From Bacillota bacterium (GTDB taxonomy: Bacteria; Bacillota; Clostridia; Lachnospirales; Lachnospiraceae): 7,262 nucleotides of DNA. Of this stretch, positions 1 to 5,154 are shown piece by piece (position 1 is the stretch's first letter; every line of letters begins with the position of its first letter). The stretch covers positions 1 to 7,262 of the forward strand of contig JAEYWQ010000358.1 of NCBI GenBank assembly GCA_023428885.1, read 5' to 3'. The position numbers were made by a program, and so were the translations under genes. The notes beneath the pieces were generated by a model. That model was not told where the DNA came from and searched no databases. It was given only the letters and a program-made list of their open reading frames with translations.

Positions 1-80
1 ATGTAGTTTAACGTAAGCGCACACTTTTGTTCCGCGCGCGAAGCTGCGCATCATGCCCGAAGGGATTTTTAATCAATAGG
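1..80. other. GC/CpG-rich intergenic segment, possible dispersed repeat
   Basis: This stretch lies downstream of the fakA terminator. It contains a CGCGCGCG run (33-40), GCGCA at 17-21 facing TGCGC at 45-49, and CCC-GAA-GGG at 57-65. Such GC-rich, CpG-rich blocks are out of character with the AT-rich surroundings, where intergenic DNA is mostly A/T. No convincing reading frame or ribosome binding site is seen. It could be part of a dispersed intergenic repeat or a structured RNA element, cut by the window edge. Both are inference from composition and small inverted repeats only. Confidence 0.3.
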
Positions 81-103
81 AAATACGACACAATTTTCTG
101 TTA

Positions 104-149
104 AATAAGAAAGGACAATTTTAATTGCTTAAAATTGTCCTTTCTTATT
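104..149 (-). terminator. Intrinsic terminator after fakA (yloV)
   Basis: A perfect 21-bp inverted repeat (104-124 with 129-149) encloses a 4-nt loop. Read on the minus strand the loop is GCAA, a GNRA-type tetraloop, and the core stem GGACAATTTTAA is followed by TTTCTTATTT. The outer A-rich/T-rich pairs give it a terminator layout in both directions. It begins about 40 nt past the fakA stop codon, so it most likely ends the yloU-fakA transcript. On the plus strand it could also stop transcripts entering from the left. Confidence 0.9.
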
Positions 150-190
150 CCTACAAAGTCAGCTTCTTGCCGACTGTCTTCATTAAACCA

Positions 191-1867
191 CTATTCTACA
201 GATAATACATAGTAATATATCGGCTGACCGCCCATATGAACTTCCACATCAATCATAGGATGTTTCTGGGCAACTGCTTCCATTACCACATTAGCATCTT
301 CTTCTGTTACTTCAGAGCCATAATAGATACTAATCAACTCAGAGTCTTCATCAATTAACTGTTCGATTAAATCAATTGTAGTTTCTGTGATATCAGAACC
401 AACGGAAAGAATCGTTTTATCTCCGATGCCCATGATATCTCCTTGTTTGATGTCCTTACCGTCCAGGCTGGTATCTCTAACAGCGTAAGTAACCTGACCT
501 GTTTTAACACGTGCCATCTCTTCAATCATACGTGCCTGGTTTTCTTCGGAAGATTTATCAAATACATAATTAATCACAGCGGTAATCCCCTGTGGAACTG
601 TCTTAGATGGAATTACAATAATTTCTTTATCTTCGGTCAAGTCTTTCGCCTGTTGAGCAGCTAAAATAATATTACTATTATTCGGTAAGATAAAGATGGT
701 GTCTGCATTCACCTGTTCGATCGCATTCAGCATATCTTCGGTGCTAGGGTTCATCGTCTGACCACCCTCGATTAAGTAATCCACACCAAGTCCCGTAAAG
801 ATTTCATTAATACCTTCTCCAATGGAGACTGCCACAAAACCAACTGGCTTTCTAGGTGCCACTTTCTTTTCCTCTGATACTTTCGCTGAAGTTTCAGCTT
901 TTTCAGCTTCTAAAATTAATTTTTCATTATGCTCTTCACGCATATTATCGATTTTTATCTTTGTTAGAGAACCATACGTAAGTGCTCTCTGGATCGCAAG
1001 ACCAGGATCATTCGTATGTACATGTACTTTAACAATATCATCATCGGATACCACAACGATAGAATCACCAATGGATTCCAAATATCCTTTGAATTCATGC
1101 TCAGTCTTCATGGTATACTCTTTCTCGAGCATGATAATAAATTCTGTACAGTAACCATACTTAATGTCTGCGGTTGCAATATTTTGTGTATCTACTTTCT
1201 GTACAACTGGAGCGCTTGCAGTAGTTGGTATAATCTCAATATCAACTTCTTTGCCAAGCATAGCATCAAAGCCACCCTTAACTATTTCAAGAAGACCTTG
1301 CCCTCCAGAGTCTACTACACCTGCTTCTTTTAGTACAGGTAACAATTCAGGTGTATACGCTAGAACTTCCTCCATGCGCTTGATTACTTCTGTTCCGAAA
1401 TATACTAAGTCATTGGTCTCTGAAACTAATTCCGCAGCACGCTCTGCACCTCCGCGTGCTACCGTAAGAATGGTACCTTCTTTCGGCTTCATAACAGCCT
1501 TATATGCGGTTTCTACTGCCTTTGCAAAAGCATTTGCCATTATTACTACATTAATTTCTTTATGTTCCTTTACTTCCTTTGTAAATCCACGGAACAACTG
1601 AGACAAAATAACACCTGAGTTTCCTCTCGCTCCACGAAGGGAACCGCTTGAAATCGCCTTTGACAAATCTTCCATAGTTGGAGCTGACAGCGTAGCTACA
1701 TCCTTAGCCGCTGACATGATTGTCAAAGTCATATTAGTACCAGTATCACCATCCGGAACTGGAAATACATTCAACTCATTGATGTATTCTTTTTTCGCTT
1801 CGATGCGCTTTGCTCCTGCTAGAAACATCTTCTGTAGCAATTTTGCATCAATCGTCTTTAATGTCAC
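191..1867 (-). CDS. fakA: FakA, fatty acid kinase ATP-binding subunit (YloV; DhaL/DAK2 fold)
   Basis: This 558-residue protein matches the length and motif order of the YloV/FakA family. With a FakB (DegV-type) partner, FakA phosphorylates free fatty acids to acyl-phosphates for phospholipid synthesis in the cytoplasm. Visible motifs of the N-terminal DhaL kinase domain are PVPDGDTGTNM (36-46; D39 and D41 are the expected Mg/ATP ligands), GARGNSGVILSQ (79-90), KPKEGTILTV (127-136) and DSGGQG (186-191). The middle domain carries C240 plus H282 and H284 (in KVHVHTNDPG), which match the zinc-binding residues reported for this family. The last ~220 residues form the DAK1-like/DegV-like C-terminal domain. 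The start is GTG at 1865-1867, preceded by AAGGAGGA with 8-nt spacing. It lies 20 nt after yloU, so the two are almost surely cotranscribed. No fakB is in the window. The frame looks intact. Confidence 0.95.
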   Translation of the reverse strand: MTLKTIDAKLLQKMFLAGAKRIEAKKEYINELNVFPVPDGDTGTNMTLTIMSAAKDVATLSAPTMEDLSKAISSGSLRGARGNSGVILSQLFRGFTKEVKEHKEINVVIMANAFAKAVETAYKAVMKPKEGTILTVARGGAERAAELVSETNDLVYFGTEVIKRMEEVLAYTPELLPVLKEAGVVDSGGQGLLEIVKGGFDAMLGKEVDIEIIPTTASAPVVQKVDTQNIATADIKYGYCTEFIIMLEKEYTMKTEHEFKGYLESIGDSIVVVSDDDIVKVHVHTNDPGLAIQRALTYGSLTKIKIDNMREEHNEKLILEAEKAETSAKVSEEKKVAPRKPVGFVAVSIGEGINEIFTGLGVDYLIEGGQTMNPSTEDMLNAIEQVNADTIFILPNNSNIILAAQQAKDLTEDKEIIVIPSKTVPQGITAVINYVFDKSSEENQARMIEEMARVKTGQVTYAVRDTSLDGKDIKQGDIMGIGDKTILSVGSDITETTIDLIEQLIDEDSELISIYYGSEVTEEDANVVMEAVAQKHPMIDVEVHMGGQPIYYYVLSVE

Positions 1868-1875
1868 TGTTTCGT

Positions 1876-1883
1876 TCCTCCTT
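1876..1883 (-). promoter_or_regulatory. Ribosome binding site fixing the GTG start of fakA
   Basis: AAGGAGGA on the minus strand lies 8 nt before the GTG at 1867-1865. It supports this non-ATG start, which keeps the full N-terminal helix of the DhaL domain. Confidence 0.85.
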
Positions 1884-1887
1884 AAGC

Positions 1888-2244
1888 CTAGTCGATGACC
1901 CTTACGCCTTCAACAAAAATATTTACTCTTGCGACTGTAAGACCCGCAAACTCTTCTACCTTATACTTTACATTGCTGATTAAATTCTCTGCAACTGCTG
2001 AAATACTTACACCATAGGATACAATAATATGAAGATCTATTGTAATCATGTTATCTTCAATCACCACATTCACGCCATGGTTCAAACTTTCACGACGTAG
2101 TAACTTCGCTAAACCGTCCTTTACACTGACAGAAGCCATACCTACAACGCCAAAACACTCCACTGCACTTGACCCGGCATATTTGGCGATTACATCTGTA
2201 TCAATTGCGATTTCACCCATACTGGTTAACATCGTTCCGTTCAT
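1888..2244 (-). CDS. yloU: Asp23/YloU-family envelope stress-related protein
   Basis: This 118-residue protein of the Asp23/Gls24 family (DUF322) shows the typical layout. It opens with a short beta start (GEIAIDTDVIAKYAG), has a central VECFGVVGMAS segment, then a VVIEDNMITIDLHIIVSYGVSI strand pair, and ends in ARVNIFVEGVRV. Family members are small cytoplasmic proteins linked to cell-envelope and alkaline stress; the exact role of the YloU branch is not settled. The open frame extends back to a TTG at 2262, but ATG at 2244-2242 has GGAGGG six nt upstream and is the better start. fakA follows after 20 nt, the conserved Firmicute yloU-yloV pairing, which suggests a link between Asp23-like proteins and lipid supply. 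Confidence 0.92.
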   Translation of the reverse strand: MNGTMLTSMGEIAIDTDVIAKYAGSSAVECFGVVGMASVSVKDGLAKLLRRESLNHGVNVVIEDNMITIDLHIIVSYGVSISAVAENLISNVKYKVEEFAGLTVARVNIFVEGVRVID

Positions 2245-2250
2245 ACGTAA

Positions 2251-2256
2251 CCCTCC
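2251..2256 (-). promoter_or_regulatory. Ribosome binding site deciding the yloU start
   Basis: GGAGGG on the minus strand lies 6 nt before ATG 2244-2242. It overlaps the N-terminal codons of the longer TTG-initiated reading, which argues against that longer form. Confidence 0.8.
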
Positions 2257-2295
2257 AATCAATTCGCTATTACAATAATTCTATATGATGTTAAT

Positions 2296-2301
2296 ATTAT
2301 A
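2296..2301 (-). promoter_or_regulatory. Candidate -10 box of the yloU-fakA promoter
   Basis: A perfect TATAAT on the minus strand would place the transcript start near 2289 and give a leader of about 45 nt before yloU. The -35 region at the usual spacing (about 2319-2324, TTTCTT) is a poor match, so strength rests on the -10 box. The upstream rpmB terminator on the same strand makes a separate promoter here necessary. Confidence 0.5.
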
Positions 2302-2381
2302 ACCTTTTTTACCAAAAAAAGAAACTATATTTTCATCACTCTCAAGCTTATCTATATAATTATATTTTTTATTACATCATT

Positions 2382-2411
2382 TTGTGATAACCATGCATAT
2401 ATTTGTATAAA
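2382..2411 (+). promoter_or_regulatory. Candidate promoter of the 45-residue membrane peptide gene
   Basis: TTGTGA (2382-2387) and TATAAA (2406-2411) are 18 nt apart. They would start transcription around 2418, leaving a very short leader before the ribosome binding site AGGAG at 2426-2430. A second possible -10, a perfect TATAAT at 2355-2360, lacks a good -35. Both sit in the gap of about 190 nt shared with the divergent yloU promoter. Confidence 0.45.
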
Positions 2412-2437
2412 GCATCCTCTCTCTTAGGAGCCTCTTT

Positions 2438-2575
2438 ATGAAAAAAATGCTCGGTTTTATTTTATTCTGGATAGCGATCGGAATGACGATCATGCTCTTC
2501 ATCACCAATGGCTTTCTTGCAATCTGTATTATTATTGGTTGTTTAGTTCTAGGATATAACCTTTTTTGCAATTAA
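2438..2575 (+). CDS. Small hydrophobic membrane protein, 45 residues
   Basis: The only plus-strand gene runs from ATG 2438 to TAA 2575, with AGGAG 7 nt before the start. The peptide begins MKK, then has two hydrophobic stretches (about residues 5-22 and 26-43) separated by a short T-N-G turn, and ends GYNLFCN. This fits a small helical-hairpin membrane protein with a positively charged N-terminus. I have an impression of similar short proteins (MLGFILFW near the start, GYNLFC at the end) in Clostridia, but this is unchecked and no function is known to me. A hydrophobic type I toxin is an alternative, though no antisense RNA or repeat is evident. It is divergent from yloU and convergent with rpmB. 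A weak 6-bp inverted repeat (ACTTTC/GAAAGT, 2580-2599) follows without a clear T-tract. Confidence 0.7.
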   Translation: MKKMLGFILFWIAIGMTIMLFITNGFLAICIIIGCLVLGYNLFCN

Positions 2576-2653
2576 GTTAACTTTCCTATAAATGAAAGTG
2601 TCTGCATTATTTCCTTATGTCATTTGAATGCTCACTTTACTTTCGCGCAAATC

Positions 2654-2694
2654 AAAAAAAACACTGCTACTGACGTACCCGTCATCTAGCAGTG
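2654..2694 (-). terminator. Intrinsic terminator of rpmB
   Basis: On the minus strand CACTGCTA (2694-2687) pairs with TAGCAGTG (2669-2662), and TGACG (2684-2680) with CGTCA (2675-2671), around a GGTA loop. A small internal bulge separates the two stem parts. The stem is followed by eight T (2661-2654). It starts 15 nt after the rpmB stop codon. It isolates rpmB from the yloU-fakA operon downstream and may also limit the convergent small gene. Confidence 0.93.
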
Positions 2695-2709
2695 CTCTCT
2701 TTATATGGA

Positions 2710-2907
2710 TTAAGCACGTTCAACTTTACCGTCTCTTAAACAAGAAGTACATACGTACATCTTCTGTGTTCCTCCGTTTACCTTAATACGAACGGATTTC
2801 ACGTTAGATTTCCACATCTTGTTACATCTTCCGGATACCTGACTTCTGGAATGGCTGATAGCCTTACCCCAGAGTGAACCTTTATCGCAAATTGCACATT
2901 TTGCCAT
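2710..2907 (-). CDS. rpmB: Large-subunit ribosomal protein bL28, zinc-ribbon form
   Basis: This 65-residue basic protein is a 50S subunit component. It has the bL28 signature: an MAKCAICDKG start, an S-H-S-R-S-Q stretch at 18-23, and a C-terminal KMYVCTSCLRDGKV. Two CxxC pairs (C4/C7 and C53/C56) mark the zinc-binding C+ form, as opposed to the zinc-independent C- paralog found in some genomes. The start has a near-perfect AAGGAGGTG seven nt upstream. It is monocistronic in layout, with its own extended -10 promoter about 95 nt upstream and a strong terminator right after it. rpmB next to yloU-yloV is a familiar Firmicute neighbourhood. Confidence 0.97.
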   Translation of the reverse strand: MAKCAICDKGSLWGKAISHSRSQVSGRCNKMWKSNVKSVRIKVNGGTQKMYVCTSCLRDGKVERA

Positions 2908-2999
2908 CGAAAAGCACCTCCTTATTTAAATTAGGCCTTGCGCTCCATACTTGGGCACCAGCATCGTGCATAAATTACACTGTGACCTACAACGTAAAC

Positions 3000-3028
3000 A
3001 TTCTAACAGAATTGGACGAATAATGCAA
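3000..3028 (-). promoter_or_regulatory. Promoter of rpmB (extended -10)
   Basis: On the minus strand TTGCAT (3028-3023) is followed after exactly 17 nt by TAGAAT (3005-3000). The -10 is preceded by TGT, giving a TGn extended -10. Transcription would begin near 2993, with a leader of about 85 nt before rpmB. The -35 is only a half match, so the extended -10 probably matters most. Confidence 0.7.
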
Positions 3029-3075
3029 GACAAATTTCAAACTTTTTTCTTTATCGATCCCTATCAACATTGCTC

Positions 3076-3483
3076 CTAATCTTGATTTTCACCATTCAAG
3101 ATTTCAAATGCTTTTTCATCTACTTCCTTCTCTGCTTTCTTTTTCTTTGAATCCTTGGAGAAACGATCAATGACGTCTGGTACCATATCAATCACCTTCG
3201 TTACAATATCCTGATTCTTAACATTTACCAGACGAATCTTACCATCTTGAATTACAAGAACAGAGCTAGGTGTGATTTTACCGCCCATTGCTCCACCTGC
3301 GTTATTTTTCTTATCATTCGTGAAAGCACCAGCTCCAACACCAAAAGTAACATCAACAAGTGGTAAAATAATCGTTCCATCTTCAAACTTAACAGCTTCC
3401 CCTACAACGGTTTTTGTCGTTAGAAAAGAATCCATCCCTTTAAACAGTGATTCTACTGTTTGATTAAAATTCTGCTCTGCCAT
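3076..3483 (-). CDS. ytfJ: Sporulation/germination protein YtfJ (GerW family)
   Basis: This 135-residue protein matches the YtfJ/GerW family: an N-terminal helix (FNQTVESLFKGMDSFL), then VVGEAVKFEDGTIILPLVDVTFGVGAG, a glycine-rich NNAGGAMGG stretch, and PSSVLVIQDGKIRLVNV. The C-terminal tail is rich in lysine and acidic residues, typical of the group. In Bacillus, GerW is made in the forespore and is needed for normal germination with some nutrients. It has no membrane segment. The ATG overlaps the ytfI stop by one base (TAATG), with AAGGAGGAG a few nt upstream inside ytfI, so translation of the two is probably coupled. No clear terminator follows before the rpmB promoter. Its presence is the main evidence that the organism makes spores. 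Confidence 0.92.
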   Translation of the reverse strand: MAEQNFNQTVESLFKGMDSFLTTKTVVGEAVKFEDGTIILPLVDVTFGVGAGAFTNDKKNNAGGAMGGKITPSSVLVIQDGKIRLVNVKNQDIVTKVIDMVPDVIDRFSKDSKKKKAEKEVDEKAFEILNGENQD

Positions 3484-4616
3484 TATAACTCCTCCTTTAA
3501 TTGTTTCGCGTTTTTCAACAACTTGCTAAAGTTCTTGTCGCGTATCAACTTTATTCCTATTATTAGTAAAGAAAAGATTCTTATTCTTCCCCTCACCATA
3601 ACTTCTGCTTCTAGTACCTCATCATCAAAATCAGGCACAAGCTTTAATGAATTACCATACTTTCCATAAAATAGTGCTGCTATTGCAAATGATTCACCAG
3701 TACTACAAGGATCTCCGGTACCATATCGTATATAGCCACTAATTTTTTTTGGAGCACAATGCTTTAATACCATAAAAACCTGACGTAATGCCAGCTTAAT
3801 TCCAGCTTTGTTAATTTCATCCTTTAAAAAAGTGGTAATCTTATTCTTCTTATCCCAAAGACCTTTGATGATATTCCTTAAATGTTTTAACTTAGCTTTC
3901 ATATTGTAAAGAAGACGTTTCATCTTAGCTCCAAGACCAAAAAACTTAAGTAAAATAGTCTTAATTTTACCAAAGAAGGCTTTAATCTTAGAAAATATCC
4001 TATAAACTTTTCCTTCTTGTGAAATTTGTTTATGATCTATTGACTCCTTACGACCATTGCTTTCTGATGGAATTGTGCCTTGCTGAAGTGTGTGATCTAT
4101 CTTTGACTCTTCTAACTTTTCTTGTGCTTCTTCAGGAGTTACTTCAATTTTTACATTAAGCTCACTTCGCGGATCGGTTACTTTAAGCACTTTAGTTTCT
4201 ACTATCTGAGTATTCGACTCCTCTACTTGAGTTCTTGACTCCTTAACTTGAGTTAGCAAGTCCTGTGTTTTTTCCCGATCTTTCTTCCTCTTTTTCTTAA
4301 CTCTGCTTTTTTTCAGATTGGGAGAAGATTTCTTTACTTTCTTCTCTTTTTTAGGTCTTAGATTATCATAGATACAGATGCCAAAGACCCTTAGTCTAAG
4401 ATGGAGTTGTTGATTAATAAACCAGATACGGGCAAACACAATGCGAAGGAGCCAATTCACTCTTGCTTTGATTACAATCTCATCGTTTTTTCTAACATCG
4501 GCACGATAGCGAATCGGCACAAAGAGTATAACCAACAGCAGAAATAAAAGCAAGCCGAGAATACTTGCTATAATAATTGCAAGAATCTTTAAGATGACGA
4601 ACAAAATATTGAGCAT
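3483..4616 (-). CDS. ytfI: DUF2953 membrane-anchored protein (YtfI-like)
   Basis: The 377-residue protein has one strong N-terminal membrane helix (about 4-34) followed by IRYRADVR. After that comes a mixed segment up to about 86, a long lysine/arginine-rich and then glutamate-rich linker (87-200), and the DUF2953 core near the end (about 294-350; GYIRYGTGDP, then FYGKYGNSLKLVPDF). It is longer than the usual ~200-250 residues because of the charged linker, which includes three 7-residue repeats (122-142). The function of DUF2953 is unknown. Its steady pairing with ytfJ and overlap with it (TAATG) point to a role in sporulation or spore properties at a membrane. The start ATG has an AAGGGA-like site about 10 nt upstream. 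Confidence 0.88.
   Translation of the reverse strand: MLNILFVILKILAIIIASILGLLLFLLLVILFVPIRYRADVRKNDEIVIKARVNWLLRIVFARIWFINQQLHLRLRVFGICIYDNLRPKKEKKVKKSSPNLKKSRVKKKRKKDREKTQDLLTQVKESRTQVEESNTQIVETKVLKVTDPRSELNVKIEVTPEEAQEKLEESKIDHTLQQGTIPSESNGRKESIDHKQISQEGKVYRIFSKIKAFFGKIKTILLKFFGLGAKMKRLLYNMKAKLKHLRNIIKGLWDKKNKITTFLKDEINKAGIKLALRQVFMVLKHCAPKKISGYIRYGTGDPCSTGESFAIAALFYGKYGNSLKLVPDFDDEVLEAEVMVRGRIRIFSLLIIGIKLIRDKNFSKLLKNAKQLKEEL
4191..4253 (-). repeat. Three tandem 21-bp repeats within the ytfI linker
   Basis: Codons 122-142 read TQVKESR, TQVEESN and TQIVETK, a 7-residue period. The first two units share about 16 of 21 bases, including ACTCAAGT and GGAGTC, and the third is more diverged. This looks like an old in-frame tandem duplication in the charged, probably disordered linker. 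Confidence 0.7.
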
Positions 4617-4644
4617 ATTCTCGTTTCCCTTCTATTATTCTTGA

Positions 4645-4669
4645 AAGTGAGACAGTATGTTTCTCACTT
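4645..4669 (-). promoter_or_regulatory. Hairpin in the gap before ytfI
   Basis: A perfect 8-bp inverted repeat, AAGTGAGA (4645-4652) and TCTCACTT (4662-4669), encloses a 9-nt loop between the 102-residue gene and ytfI. The bases after it on the minus strand (TCAAGAATAAT) are not a proper T-tract. A terminator is therefore only weakly supported; an attenuating or processing hairpin, or a protein-binding operator, is equally possible. Confidence 0.45.
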
Positions 4670-4700
4670 AATCATAACAAAAAATAAGAGGAATTTCCTA

Positions 4701-5009
4701 TCATGTAAAAAACTCACGAACCTTAAAATCTTTGGTTGCGCGGTAAACATCCACTATCATATCACGAACAAGTAAGGCTGCTTCTTCTTTCCCCCCCGCT
4801 AAGCCAAGGATATGTACCTCGCAGTTTTTATAGTGAGGAAATAATAATTCATTGGCTGGCAGTATATCAAATAGATTATTCTCATTAGACGCAAACGTAA
4901 TGCAATATAGGCCCTTCGTAAGCTTCCCTCGCTTGATTGACATTATTAATCGACGGTGCTTCTTCTTGATAGACACACCGAAATATAGCTTTTCATTCCA
5001 AACAATCAT
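4701..5009 (-). CDS. Small conserved-looking protein of unknown function, 102 residues
   Basis: The likely product starts MIVWNEKLYFG, has a basic stretch KKKHRRLIMSIKRGK (about 15-29), then a compact alpha/beta-looking part (GLYCITFASNENNLFDILPANE, EVHILGLAGGKEEAALLVRDMI), and ends KVREFFT. No signal peptide, membrane segment or catalytic motif is seen, and I cannot assign a function. The open frame extends to ATG 5093, but those 28 extra codons have no good ribosome binding site. ATG 5009-5007 has GAAAGG nine nt upstream, so it is preferred. It precedes ytfI by 84 nt, and its own candidate promoter lies in the gap behind the 470-residue gene. Transcription with ytfI-ytfJ is therefore possible but not proven. 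A G7 tract lies in the GLAGGKEE codons. Confidence 0.75.
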   Translation of the reverse strand: MIVWNEKLYFGVSIKKKHRRLIMSIKRGKLTKGLYCITFASNENNLFDILPANELLFPHYKNCEVHILGLAGGKEEAALLVRDMIVDVYRATKDFKVREFFT

Positions 5010-5018
5010 AGGATGCAA

Positions 5019-5024
5019 CCTTTC
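5019..5024 (-). promoter_or_regulatory. Ribosome binding site deciding the 102-residue gene start
   Basis: GAAAGG on the minus strand lies 9 nt before ATG 5009-5007. No comparable site precedes the upstream ATG at 5093, which is followed by a hydrophobic, cysteine-rich stretch unlike the rest of the protein. Confidence 0.55.
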
Positions 5025-5120
5025 ACCACAAAAACATGTAATAAGAAGAATGAACTTGTTACAATTTAGCCTCATGGCTTTAATGCAACACATATCTTGT
5101 AATATCTCTCACATTTACTA

Positions 5121-5129
5121 ATTATATCA
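5121..5129 (-). promoter_or_regulatory. Candidate extended -10 promoter for the 102-residue gene
   Basis: The minus strand reads TGATATAAT, a perfect TATAAT with the TGn extension. It sits in the 60-nt gap after the 470-residue gene, and a start near 5114 would give a leader of about 105 nt. No good -35 match is seen, which is tolerated with an extended -10. It suggests that a new transcription unit begins here. Confidence 0.6.
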
Positions 5130-5154
5130 CAGCTTTGCCATAAAAATACAGCGT

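Noticed and set aside
443..1601. Plus-strand open frames across the fakA region (443-664, 822-1154, 1016-1333, 1164-1601)
   Set aside because: They lie antisense to a complete, motif-rich fakA gene, overlap one another, and lack ribosome binding sites or recognisable protein features.
2245..2262. Longer TTG-initiated form of YloU
   Set aside because: The GGAGGG ribosome binding site falls inside the extra codons, so the ATG at 2244 is the start.
2377..2571. Minus-strand 64-codon open frame in the rpmB-yloU gap
   Set aside because: It is antisense to the 45-residue membrane peptide gene, which has the better ribosome binding site and a coherent hydrophobic product; the minus frame gives no coherent protein.
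5010..5121. N-terminal extension of the 102-residue protein to 5093 and the plus-strand frame 4852-5121
   Set aside because: The extension lacks a good ribosome binding site and differs in composition. The plus frame is antisense to the gene and has no supporting signals.
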